From: an uncultured Planctomycetaceae bacterium
GTDB lineage: Bacteria > Planctomycetota > Planctomycetia > Pirellulales > Thermoguttaceae
Direction: 5' to 3'
NCBI GenBank assembly: GCA_947307005.1
Contig: CAMZHY010000163.1
Coordinates: forward strand, 1-7,675
DNA length: 7,675 nucleotides
The position numbers and the translations under genes were made by a program. The notes beneath the pieces are model-generated. The model worked only from the letters and a program-made list of their open reading frames with translations. It had not been told where the DNA came from and made no database searches. Below are positions 1-5,740 of the stretch, in pieces; position 1 is the stretch's first letter, and each line of letters begins with the position of its first letter.

Positions 1-39
1 CTCCACCCCGTCCCAGTCGACAGCCAATATTCGCGCCAT
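1..39 (-). CDS. N-terminal fragment of a gene running off the left edge, possibly PilM-like
   Basis: Read on the minus strand, an ATG at 39-37 opens a frame of 13 codons, MARILAVDWDGVE, that is still open at the window edge. It is preceded by a strong Shine-Dalgarno AAGGAG (50-55 on the plus strand) ten bases upstream, which is the main reason to call a start here. A hydrophobic strand followed by an acidic DWD turn at the very N-terminus is how actin/ASKHA-fold proteins begin. From memory it resembles planctomycete PilM-like pilus or secretion assembly proteins starting MARxLAxDWD. That family guess is weak, because only 13 residues are visible. The gene is divergent from lgt. Confidence 0.5.
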   Translation of the reverse strand, partial: MARILAVDWDGVE

Positions 40-49
40 TCGTCGTTAT

Positions 50-55
50 CTCCTT
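50..55 (-). promoter_or_regulatory. Shine-Dalgarno of the left-edge gene
   Basis: The minus strand reads AAGGAG here, ten bases before the ATG at 39-37. It is one of the strongest ribosome binding sites in the window and supports a real start despite the tiny visible reading frame. Confidence 0.55.
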
Positions 56-222
56 AAGGAACGCCCGCGACTCTCGCGCCGCGTCGTTCTATTCGCGACG
101 GAAACCCCGCAAGGCGACAGTCTGACCGGCGATTCGGCCGCCGTAGACGTTTGTTGACGTCGCGGCTTCCCTCTGCGCATGCATTTTCGCAAAAACAGGA
201 CGAGGGCGCCGCTTTTCCACTA

Positions 223-250
223 ATCATAACAAATTTTTTTTCAGGGTCTA
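223..250 (-). promoter_or_regulatory. Possible promoter for the left-edge gene
   Basis: On the minus strand TAGACC (250-245) and TATGAT (228-223) are separated by 16 bases, matching the -35 (4 of 6) and -10 (5 of 6) consensus. The spacer is an A/T tract. It would give a leader of roughly 175 nt before the ATG at 39. The weak -35 makes this tentative. Confidence 0.3.
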
Positions 251-391
251 CTTTTTTCAAGGTAAAAACGAAAAAGAGCGTCAAAAAAACGACGAATTCG
301 CTCGTTTTTAACAGTTCGATTCAACAAGCGACGCTCGCGATGGAAGTCGTCGAGTCGCGGCGAGTGCCGGAGGCGGACGCGCGAAACAACC

Positions 392-420
392 TTGACAGGA
401 CCGCGCCTCTAACATAACAT
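392..420 (+). promoter_or_regulatory. Sigma70-type promoter for lgt
   Basis: A perfect -35 TTGACA (392-397) is followed after exactly 17 bases by TAACAT (415-420), which matches the -10 consensus at four positions including the key first two and last two. The predicted transcription start is near 427, giving a leader of about 73 nt to the lgt ATG. Confidence 0.6.
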
Positions 421-426
421 TGAATC

Positions 427-461
427 GGTTGAGACGATTGTAACGCCCAAACTTCTCGACC
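427..461 (+). other. Stem-loop at the predicted 5' end of the lgt mRNA
   Basis: GGTTGAGA (427-434) can pair with TCTCGACC (454-461) over 8 bp with one G-U pair, leaving a 19-nt loop. Its base coincides with the predicted transcription start, so it could act as a 5'-terminal stabilising hairpin. The structure is weak and unproven. Confidence 0.25.
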
Positions 462-499
462 ATCGGCGTCGCCTGACCTTAAAAACATAGAGAGCCGTT

Positions 500-1984
500 A
501 TGAGATCAACTCTTTTTCATATTCCGACGCAAATCGCCGGTCGTCCGCTCTTCGGAGTGGGAATCCTCTTCTGGACGATACTAATCGTCGGACTCTTCGC
601 CGTCCTCAGAAGCGTTCTTCAGCGCAAAAGTTTTGGCGATACGGCTTTTTACGCGCTACTGACGGCGCTCGGCATGGGGCTCGTTCGCTACGTCGCGCCC
701 AGTCTCTCCGAGAGCGACGGCTTCCCGATTCGCGGCTACGGCGTTTTTCTGACCCTCGCCATCGCGGCGGCGGGCGCTCTCGCGCTCTGGCGCGGTCGAA
801 AAATCTGGAAAATCCCAACCGATTTAACCTTTACTCTACTCCTCGTTTCGGCGATTTTCGGGATCGTCGGCGCAAGATGTTTCTACGTCGTCCAATACTG
901 GCGCGAATTTCAAAGCGACAATCTTGTCGAGACGCTCGTTTCCGCGATTAACGTCGCGAACGGCGGACTCGTCGTTTACGGCTCGATCATCGGCGGAACG
1001 ATCGCCGCGATCGTCTTTTTGCTCGTTAAGAAAATCCCCGTCGTCCCCGTTCTCGATCTCCTCGCGCCGTCCCTCATGCTGGGAATCGCGCTCGGACGGC
1101 TCGGGTGCTTCATGAACGGCTGCTGCTTCGGCGGACTGAGCGACCTCCCGTGGGCGGTCTCGTTTCCGCCGGGAAGCCCCGCGTATATGCAACAGCTCGA
1201 CGAAGGCGTCATTTCCCTCTACGGGATAACCTTGGCGAGTCCCGACGCGAAGGATGAAGAGAAGACGCTCTTCTCGCTCAAGTCGAAACATTTCAACCTC
1301 GCGTCGGAAACGCCGTCGGACGTCGTCGTCGCGGCGGTCGACCCCGGCAGCGCGGCGGAGGAAGCGGGAATTAGACCCGGCGACAGAATCCTTGAACTCG
1401 GAGTCGCGCCCAAAGGCTTTCTCTCGTCGAGCGAAGTCGCGCGCGACGCGTTTGCGCAGCGCAAGATTTCCCGATTCCGCGCCGCGAACAACGCGCAGGT
1501 TTTCTACTTCTTCCTGAATATCTGGAACGAAGACTCGGACGACGACGTCTGGCTCGTCCTTCAAAACCCCGACGACAAGTCGGAATCGGGGCTCGCCCCC
1601 GCGCGCAACGTCGTCTTTCACCCGACGCATTCCAAGGCGAAACCGGTTCATCCGACGCAGATTTACAGCACGATCAACGCGCTCGTTATTTTCTGCGTTC
1701 TCCTCGTCGTCGCGCGCTTTACGAAGCGCGACGGAATCGTCGCCGGACTGACGCTCGTGTTGTACCCTATCAACCGATTCTGTCTCGAGCTTTTGCGCGT
1801 CGACGAAGAATCCTTCCTCGGCGCGGGACTGACGATTTCGCAATGCGTGAGCGCCGTCGTCGTTCTTTTCGGAATCGGGCTCCTCGTTTGGTCGTTGACG
1901 CGTCCGCCGCGCCGCGCGCTCGAAGGCTTTTTTCACGAAGATCGTCAAGACGCCGCCGACGGCGCGCAAGGGTCCCCGGCGTGA
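500..1984 (+). CDS. lgt: Prolipoprotein diacylglyceryl transferase with a PDZ-like insertion
   Basis: This inner-membrane enzyme transfers diacylglycerol from phosphatidylglycerol to the lipobox cysteine of prolipoproteins, the first step of lipoprotein maturation. Family landmarks are in order: FPIRGYG (75-81, with the substrate-site tyrosine Y80), GAR (124-126), GGLVVYGSIIGG (155-166), the signature GRLGCFMNGCCFGG (199-212, with R200, N206 and G211), HPTQIYS (384-390) and NRFCLELLR (425-433, with R426 and E430). At about residue 160 the position of the E. coli catalytic histidine is a tyrosine. Seven or eight hydrophobic helices are visible. At 494 residues it is far longer than the usual 260-300. 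Most of the excess lies at 215-380, between the signature and HPTQ, in the loop that forms the periplasmic head in E. coli. That stretch contains a PDZ-like block whose clearest part is DPGSAAEEAGIRPGDRILEL (281-300). The C-terminal tail is also extended and polar. The start follows AGAGAG (489-494) five bases upstream. Its own promoter and divergent neighbour suggest a single-gene transcript. Confidence 0.95.
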   Translation: MRSTLFHIPTQIAGRPLFGVGILFWTILIVGLFAVLRSVLQRKSFGDTAFYALLTALGMGLVRYVAPSLSESDGFPIRGYGVFLTLAIAAAGALALWRGRKIWKIPTDLTFTLLLVSAIFGIVGARCFYVVQYWREFQSDNLVETLVSAINVANGGLVVYGSIIGGTIAAIVFLLVKKIPVVPVLDLLAPSLMLGIALGRLGCFMNGCCFGGLSDLPWAVSFPPGSPAYMQQLDEGVISLYGITLASPDAKDEEKTLFSLKSKHFNLASETPSDVVVAAVDPGSAAEEAGIRPGDRILELGVAPKGFLSSSEVARDAFAQRKISRFRAANNAQVFYFFLNIWNEDSDDDVWLVLQNPDDKSESGLAPARNVVFHPTHSKAKPVHPTQIYSTINALVIFCVLLVVARFTKRDGIVAGLTLVLYPINRFCLELLRVDEESFLGAGLTISQCVSAVVVLFGIGLLVWSLTRPPRRALEGFFHEDRQDAADGAQGSPA

Positions 1985-1992
1985 CGCGCCGG
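1976..1992 (+). terminator. GC-rich hairpin over the lgt stop codon
   Basis: CCGGCG (1976-1981) pairs perfectly with CGCCGG (1987-1992) around a 5-nt loop containing the TGA stop. No T-run follows, so it is not a canonical intrinsic terminator. It may instead protect the 3' end or slow RNA polymerase. Confidence 0.25.
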
Positions 1993-2043
1993 ACCGACTC
2001 CGCCCCGACGTGAAAAAAGTTTTCCGAAAACTGCGGTAAAGAT

Positions 2044-2072
2044 TTGACGCCGGGCTTCGAATTAGCCATAAT
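2044..2072 (+). promoter_or_regulatory. Sigma70-type promoter for the cupin gene
   Basis: TTGACG (2044-2049) and CATAAT (2067-2072) each match consensus at 5 of 6 positions and are separated by an ideal 17 bases. The predicted start near 2079 leaves a leader of about 127 nt before the ATG at 2206. Its presence argues that the cupin gene is transcribed independently of lgt. Confidence 0.65.
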
Positions 2073-2114
2073 AAATCCATCGTCTTTAGCGCGTCCGCGG
2101 TTTTTGCTTACAAG

Positions 2115-2174
2115 CGTCTTGACGTGGAATCGCGAACCGTTTCGTTCGTCGCGCGCTCGAGCTTTTTCAAGACG
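2115..2174 (+). promoter_or_regulatory. Structured 5' leader of the cupin gene
   Basis: CGTCTTGA (2115-2122) is perfectly complementary to TCAAGACG (2167-2174), 44 nt apart. Inside that loop CGAAC (2133-2137) pairs with GTTCG (2144-2148) around a 6-nt loop. The outer stem ends 20 nt before the Shine-Dalgarno AGGAGA (2195-2200). This nested fold is seen directly as complementarity, but a regulatory role is inference and it matches no riboswitch class I recognise. Confidence 0.3.
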
Positions 2175-2205
2175 TAAGGCATTTTAGAAAGATCAGGAGA
2201 CGTCA

Positions 2206-3474
2206 ATGCTTACGAAAAGTCGTTCTCAAATCGCCTCGAAAGGCGAAATTCCCGCTCTTCTCGCGCAGGCTATGGAAGAAGGCGGCGGACTCTTGCGCTT
2301 AACCCCGAACTGGGTTCCGCGCGTTTTCTGCAAGCCCGGTCGTCGCATTAAGCTCGCTCAGACCGACTGGTACGCGCTCGGACTCGATCGCGGCGGCATC
2401 GACGAACGTTGGTTCGCCAGCACGACGCCCGCCGACAACGTCGGACGCACCGAAGACGAAGGGCTCAGCTACGTCCGCGTCGCGGGCAAGCGTTTCACGC
2501 TCGTCGAAGCGGTTGAAGAAGGCAAGGGCGCGGTCGTCGGCGACGCGATCTGGGAGACCTACAAACGTTGGCCCGTCTTCTCGAAGTTCTTCGACAATCT
2601 CGGACCGCTCCCGCATCACGTTCACCAGATGGACAAAGACGCGAAACTTACCGGGCAGGAAGGCAAGCCGGAATCCTACTACTATCCTCCGCAGCTCAAC
2701 GCGGCGGAAAACCGTTTCGACTACACCTTCATGGGACTTGAACCAGGCACGACGAAGGCGCAGGTTCGCAAGTGTCTTGAAAACTGGAACAAGGGCGACA
2801 ACGGCATCCTCGACCTGTCGAAAGCGTACCGTCTGAAGCCGGGCACGGGCTGGCTCGTTCCGGCGGGCGTTCTTCACGCGCCGGGTTCCGTCTGCACGTA
2901 CGAGCCGCAGTGGGGCTCCGACGTCTTCGGCATGTTCCAGTCGCTGACCGACCACGACGCGATTTCGTGGGACCTGCTCGTCAAGAACGTTCCGGAAGAT
3001 AAGAAGTTCGACCTCGACTTTATCGTCGAACAGCTCGACTGGGAAAAGAACGTCGACCCGTACTTCAAGGAACACAACTACCTCGAGCCGATCGTCGACC
3101 AGGAAAAATCCGACCCGAACGGCGACTACGTCGACAAATGGATCGTTTACGGTCTCATCGACGGCAAGCAGCGCATTTCCGCGAAGGAACTCACCGTCCA
3201 ACCGGGTTGCAAATGCGTGGTTAAAGACGGCGCCGCGAGCGGATGGATCACGACCCAAGGTCGCGGAACGATGGGCAAGCTCAACATCGAATCCCCGAAC
3301 ATGATTCATTACGGGGAAGAGCCGGACGACGAAATCTTCATCACGGCGACCGCCGCGAAGGAAGGCTTCGAGATCGTCAACACCGGATCCGAACCGCTCG
3401 TCGGACTCCGTTACTTCGGTCCCGATTCCCACAAGAGCGTCCCGATGGTCGGCGACTACAAGAAATATCAGTGA
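2206..3474 (+). CDS. Cupin protein related to class I mannose-6-phosphate isomerase
   Basis: This is a 422-residue soluble protein with no signal peptide or membrane segment. Its central part recalls class I phosphomannose isomerases. LPHHVHQMDKDAKLTGQ (135-151) and KPES (154-157) resemble the family's QxHP...GKxE metal-binding stretch, and GWLVPAGVLHAPGS (215-228) resembles its PAGxxHA strand. The likely metal ligands are therefore H138/H140, E156 and H224. A second cupin half is suggested at 310-405, with H368 and E377. Residues 1-130 are not typical of the isomerases and I cannot place them. The start is fixed by AGGAGA (2195-2200) five bases before the ATG. Sugar-phosphate isomerase, sugar-binding cupin and another metal-dependent activity are all possible, so I give no gene symbol. 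Translation is well supported: strong ribosome binding site, good promoter and even codon use like its neighbours. Confidence 0.85.
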   Translation: MLTKSRSQIASKGEIPALLAQAMEEGGGLLRLTPNWVPRVFCKPGRRIKLAQTDWYALGLDRGGIDERWFASTTPADNVGRTEDEGLSYVRVAGKRFTLVEAVEEGKGAVVGDAIWETYKRWPVFSKFFDNLGPLPHHVHQMDKDAKLTGQEGKPESYYYPPQLNAAENRFDYTFMGLEPGTTKAQVRKCLENWNKGDNGILDLSKAYRLKPGTGWLVPAGVLHAPGSVCTYEPQWGSDVFGMFQSLTDHDAISWDLLVKNVPEDKKFDLDFIVEQLDWEKNVDPYFKEHNYLEPIVDQEKSDPNGDYVDKWIVYGLIDGKQRISAKELTVQPGCKCVVKDGAASGWITTQGRGTMGKLNIESPNMIHYGEEPDDEIFITATAAKEGFEIVNTGSEPLVGLRYFGPDSHKSVPMVGDYKKYQ

Positions 3475-3485
3475 TTCGCCGATTT

Positions 3486-3504
3486 GAACGCTAAGTAAGC
3501 GTTC
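3486..3504 (+). terminator. Hairpin 12 bases after the cupin stop
   Basis: GAACGCT (3486-3492) pairs perfectly with AGCGTTC (3498-3504) around a 5-nt loop. It lacks a T-run, so its role as terminator or 3' end protector is uncertain. Confidence 0.3.
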
Positions 3505-3526
3505 GTCTAGCGACGGATTGAAAACG

Positions 3527-3560
3527 CGCCGCTCGGTTGCCTCGTCGCGGTCGAGCGGCG
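3527..3560 (+). terminator. GC-rich inverted repeat between cupin gene and tRNA promoter
   Basis: CGCCGCTCG (3527-3535) and CGAGCGGCG (3552-3560) form a perfect 9-bp stem with a 16-nt loop. TTTT (3577-3580) lies 16 bases further on, too far for a classical intrinsic terminator. Together with the preceding hairpin it probably insulates the cupin transcript from the tRNA unit. Confidence 0.35.
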
Positions 3561-3570
3561 GCGGAACTTG

Positions 3571-3619
3571 AAAAAATTTTAATATAGGCGCTTGTCAAAG
3601 CCGGCGCCGATATTAGAAT
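3571..3619 (+). promoter_or_regulatory. tRNA-Lys promoter with AT-rich upstream element
   Basis: TTGTCA (3592-3597, 5 of 6) and TAGAAT (3614-3619, 5 of 6) are 16 bases apart. Directly upstream of the -35 lies a pure A/T stretch (3571-3586), in the position of the UP element typical of strong stable-RNA promoters. The spacer contains an 8-bp palindrome, CGGCGCCG (3602-3609). The predicted start near 3626 leaves about 45 nt before the first tRNA. Confidence 0.6.
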
Positions 3620-3632
3620 TACTCTACCGTTT

Positions 3633-3656
3633 GCGGTTGGCGTTCGCGCCGGTCGC
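3633..3656 (+). other. UUCG-loop hairpin in the pre-tRNA 5' leader
   Basis: Positions 3633-3642 and 3647-3656 form a 10-bp stem (seven Watson-Crick and three G-U pairs) closed by a TTCG loop. It lies in the transcribed leader, ending 14 nt before the first tRNA, where it could guide 5' processing. Confidence 0.35.
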
Positions 3657-3670
3657 GTCGACGGTTTCGC

Positions 3671-3743
3671 GCCTCTATAGCTCAGTTGGTAGAGCAACGG
3701 ACTCTTAATCCGTGGGTCGTGGGTTCGAGTCCCTCTGGAGGTA
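3671..3743 (+). tRNA. tRNA-Lys, anticodon CUU (copy 1)
   Basis: This is a 73-nt tRNA with all four arms. The acceptor stem GCCTCTA/TGGAGGT contains G1-U72 and a U-G wobble, and A73 is the discriminator. The D arm is GCTC-AGTTGGTA-GAGC. The anticodon arm is ACGGA-CTCTTAA-TCCGT, with CTT at positions 34-36 reading lysine AAG. The variable loop is GGGTC and the T loop is TTCGAGT. The T stem GTGGG/CCCTC contains one U-U mismatch (50-64). The 3' CCA is not encoded and must be added after transcription. Confidence 0.97.
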
Positions 3744-3746
3744 CTG

Positions 3747-3763
3747 AGCGCGGTTTTCGCGCT
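3747..3763 (+). other. Hairpin in the spacer between the two tRNAs
   Basis: AGCGCG (3747-3752) pairs perfectly with CGCGCT (3758-3763) around a GTTTT loop. It starts three bases after the 3' end of copy 1 in the 34-nt spacer, so it is a plausible element for precursor cleavage between the two tRNAs. This is inferred from position. Confidence 0.35.
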
Positions 3764-3777
3764 TAACCCAATTTCAC

Positions 3778-3850
3778 GCCTCTATAGCTCAGTTGGTAGA
3801 GCAACGGACTCTTAATCCGTGGGTCGTGGGTTCGAGTCCCTCTGGAGGTA
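3778..3850 (+). tRNA. tRNA-Lys, anticodon CUU (copy 2)
   Basis: It is identical to the copy at 3671-3743 over all 73 nt, including the U-U mismatch in the T stem and the absence of an encoded CCA. No separate promoter is visible in the 34-nt spacer, so both copies should come from one precursor. The intrinsic terminator begins two bases after its 3' end. Confidence 0.97.
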
Positions 3851-3852
3851 TC

Positions 3853-3884
3853 AAAGGTTCCGACGAGTTCGGGACCTTTTTTTT
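3853..3884 (+). terminator. Rho-independent terminator of the tRNA-Lys pair
   Basis: An 11-bp stem (3853-3863 with 3869-3879, one G-U pair) has a 5-nt loop, CGAGT. The 3' arm runs into eight T residues (3877-3884). This is a textbook intrinsic terminator on the plus strand. The minus-strand reading has no U-run, so it works in one direction only. Confidence 0.9.
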
Positions 3885-3934
3885 CACCCGCAGATTCCCC
3901 TTTAGACGGTCGCTTTCAAAACTCTACGGAAAAT

Positions 3935-3975
3935 GAAGACGGTCGAGACGCCTTTTTCACGTCTCGACCGTCTTT
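3935..3975 (-). terminator. Long bidirectional terminator closing the lysC-cimA unit
   Basis: Positions 3936-3950 and 3960-3974 form a perfect 15-bp stem with a 9-nt loop (3951-3959), extendable by a G-U pair. In the cimA direction the stem is followed by TTCATTTT. In the plus direction it is followed by TTTCTTTTC, so it can stop transcription from both sides. It lies 39 bases beyond the cimA stop and 50 bases after the tRNA terminator. Confidence 0.85.
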
Positions 3976-4013
3976 CTTTTCTCGCGTCTTCCAAACTCGA
4001 CGCCTTGCGCGCG

Positions 4014-5657
4014 TCATCCCGCGTCCCGAAGCGCTTTGGAAAGCTTGTATTCAATACTGTCGCAAAGCGCGATCCAACTCGCTTCGACGACGTTCTCGCT
4101 GACCCCGACGGTCCCCCACTGCTCGTCGCTGTCGCGACTTTCAATAATAACGCGGGTCGTCGCGGCGGTCGCGGCGTCGGAGTTGAGTACGCGAACCTTG
4201 TAGTCGACGAGCTTCATTTCGCGAAGTTCCGGATAGATCGGCTCCAACGCCTTGCGCAGCGCGTTATTAAGCGCGTCGACCGGACCGTCGCCCTCGGCGA
4301 CCTCGTGACGAATCTCGCCGCGCTTTCCAACGCTCAGTTTCACCGTCGCAACCGTCTTGGCGTCCGTGTAATCCGCATTGATAACGGTCACGGCGACGCT
4401 CGTCTGGTAGTTGATACGCCGAAAACTCGGCTCAAATTCGCCTCGTATTTTTTTGACGAGCAGTCTGAAAGAAGCGTCCGCCGCCTCGTACTGGTAGCCT
4501 TGGTTTTCTTTCTCGGCGATCGCGTCCAGAATCTTCTTGACGGTCTCGGGATCGAGCGAGCCGTCTTCGTCAAGCCGATACTTCTTCGCAAACGCGATAA
4601 TGTTCGATTTTCCCGAAAGTTCGCTCACAAGAATCCGACGTTCGTTTCCGACCGACTCCGGAGGAACGTGCTCGTAAGACGCGGGATTGCGATTGATCCC
4701 GCTCACGTGCATTCCGCCCTTATGCGCAAAGGCGCTCTTGCCGACGAACGGCTGTCCGACGTTCGGGTTCACGTTCGTAAGGTCGTAGAAAAAGCGGGAC
4801 GCGGCGGTAAGACGCTCAATCGCGTCCGGGGTGAGAACGTCGTAGCGTCCGTCGCTCTTCAGCGCGAGATTCGCGGCGACGACAAGCAGATCCGCGTTGC
4901 CGCAACGTTCGCCGAGTCCGTTGACCGTGCCCTGAACCATCGTCGCGCCGTTAATGACCGCCGTGATCGAGTTTGCGATCGCAAGTCCGCAATCGTTGTG
5001 CGCATGAATACCGACAACGACCCGCTTCGAATTGGGAAAAAGTTCCGCGAACTCTTGGGCGACTTCGGTCGCTTCGCGCGTTCCCGTAGCGATGCGCCCG
5101 AGCGTCGAACCGCCGTTCGTATCGCAGAGAACTATCGCTTCCGCTCCGCCCAGAATCGCGGCGCGAAGCGTTTTCAACGAATATTCTGAATCTTGCAAGC
5201 AACCGTCGAAATAATGCTCCGCGTCGAAGAAGACGCGTTTTCCGGCGGCGACGGCGTAACGAACCGTCTCCTCGATCATGGCGAGGTTCTCTTCAAGCGA
5301 GACGCCGAGAACTTCGCGCGCCTGAAAACTCGACCCTTTGCCAACGATCGTCACGACCTCGGCGGGCGATTCGAGGAGTTGCGCCAAACCGGGGTCGTCC
5401 TCGGGTCGAACGCCTTTGCGACGCGTCATGCCGAAGGCGCAGACTTGCGTCGTCTTGAGAGGGCGGCGCGCGATTTCTTCAAAGTACGCCCTATCCTTCT
5501 CGTTCGACGCGGGATAGCCCCCTTCGACGTAATCGACCCCGAGTTCGTCGAGCCGAATCGTCGCGGCGAGCTTGTCGCTGAGCGAAAACGCGACGCCTTC
5601 CGCCTGCGCGCCGTCGCGGAGCGTGGAGTCGTACAAAGCTATTCGAATAGGTTCCAT
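4014..5657 (-). CDS. cimA: (R)-citramalate synthase
   Basis: This cytoplasmic enzyme condenses pyruvate with acetyl-CoA to citramalate, the first step of the threonine-independent route to 2-oxobutyrate and isoleucine. Its 547 residues fit the family. The N-terminal TIM barrel carries YDSTLRDGAQAEG (9-21, with R13 and metal ligand D14), GIHAHNDCGLAIANS (216-230, with metal ligands H218 and H220) and GTVNGLGERCGNADL (243-257, with N254). QPFVGKSAFAHKGGMHVSGI (302-321) is characteristic of CimA; the leucine enzyme has a different stretch here (AFAHESGIH type). Residues from about 410 to 540 form the LeuA-type dimerisation and allosteric domain, the usual site of isoleucine feedback. The start at 5657 is supported by GAGG (5666-5669 on the plus strand) eight bases upstream. 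It follows lysC after 142 nt in the same direction and is closed by a strong terminator. Isopropylmalate or homocitrate synthase is much less likely. Confidence 0.95.
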   Translation of the reverse strand: MEPIRIALYDSTLRDGAQAEGVAFSLSDKLAATIRLDELGVDYVEGGYPASNEKDRAYFEEIARRPLKTTQVCAFGMTRRKGVRPEDDPGLAQLLESPAEVVTIVGKGSSFQAREVLGVSLEENLAMIEETVRYAVAAGKRVFFDAEHYFDGCLQDSEYSLKTLRAAILGGAEAIVLCDTNGGSTLGRIATGTREATEVAQEFAELFPNSKRVVVGIHAHNDCGLAIANSITAVINGATMVQGTVNGLGERCGNADLLVVAANLALKSDGRYDVLTPDAIERLTAASRFFYDLTNVNPNVGQPFVGKSAFAHKGGMHVSGINRNPASYEHVPPESVGNERRILVSELSGKSNIIAFAKKYRLDEDGSLDPETVKKILDAIAEKENQGYQYEAADASFRLLVKKIRGEFEPSFRRINYQTSVAVTVINADYTDAKTVATVKLSVGKRGEIRHEVAEGDGPVDALNNALRKALEPIYPELREMKLVDYKVRVLNSDAATAATTRVIIESRDSDEQWGTVGVSENVVEASWIALCDSIEYKLSKALRDAG

Positions 5658-5680
5658 CGTCGGCGCCTCAAATTTCGGTT

Positions 5681-5740
5681 AAAAAAGAACCCGCGCAAGG
5701 GTCGCGCGCGAGTCGTCCTCTCGCTTTGAAAAGAGCGAGA
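5681..5740 (-). promoter_or_regulatory. Structured lysC-cimA spacer, possible attenuator
   Basis: Reading in the cimA direction, a hairpin with a 7-bp stem (5740-5734 with 5725-5719) is followed by a GC-only 5-bp hairpin (5708-5704 with 5696-5692). A run of six T (5686-5681) begins five bases after that second stem and ends 11 bases before the cimA Shine-Dalgarno. Such an order could form a partial terminator or attenuator between the two genes. I see no clear promoter and no leader peptide, so this is tentative. Confidence 0.3.

Larger units (their letters stand above)
40..499. other. Divergent intergenic region, no convincing gene
   Basis: This 460-base spacer separates the left-edge minus-strand gene from lgt. 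The two frames that stay open across it (54-284 minus and 151-417 plus) have low-complexity, arginine- or lysine-rich translations, no good ribosome binding site and no recognisable motif, so I do not call them. The middle part (about 215-310) is strikingly A/T-rich, with runs of 5-8 A or T, unlike its surroundings. It contains an 8-bp inverted repeat (285-292 with 302-309, loop of nine) flanked by A and T runs. That repeat could be a weak terminator or simply curved promoter-upstream DNA. Promoter candidates for both flanking genes lie inside. Confidence 0.6.

Noticed and set aside
54..284. 76-codon minus-strand frame in the divergent spacer
   Set aside because: Its composition is arginine-rich and random-looking, it has no convincing start signal, and it overlaps the probable promoter and leader of the left-edge gene.
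151..417. 88-codon plus-strand frame upstream of lgt
   Set aside because: It has no ribosome binding site and a low-complexity lysine-rich centre from the A/T tracts, and its end overlaps the lgt promoter.
2018..2032. AGTTTT/AAAACT hairpin as an lgt terminator
   Set aside because: It is an AT-only 6-bp stem with a 3-nt loop and no following T-run, too unstable to support a terminator call.
836..2080. 414-codon minus-strand frame over lgt
   Set aside because: It is the reverse complement of the well-supported lgt gene, with a charged low-complexity translation and no recognisable family.
2299..3432. 377-codon minus-strand frame over the cupin gene
   Set aside because: It is the antisense shadow of a gene with a strong ribosome binding site and promoter, and its translation is valine/arginine-rich with no motif.
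3671..3850. Tandem 73-nt repeat considered as a CRISPR or mobile repeat
   Set aside because: Each unit folds as a complete tRNA-Lys, and there are only two copies with a short unique spacer.
3933..5189. 418-codon open frame on the plus strand over cimA
   Set aside because: It is the antisense shadow of cimA. It would start inside a terminator stem, and its composition is biased with no domain signature.
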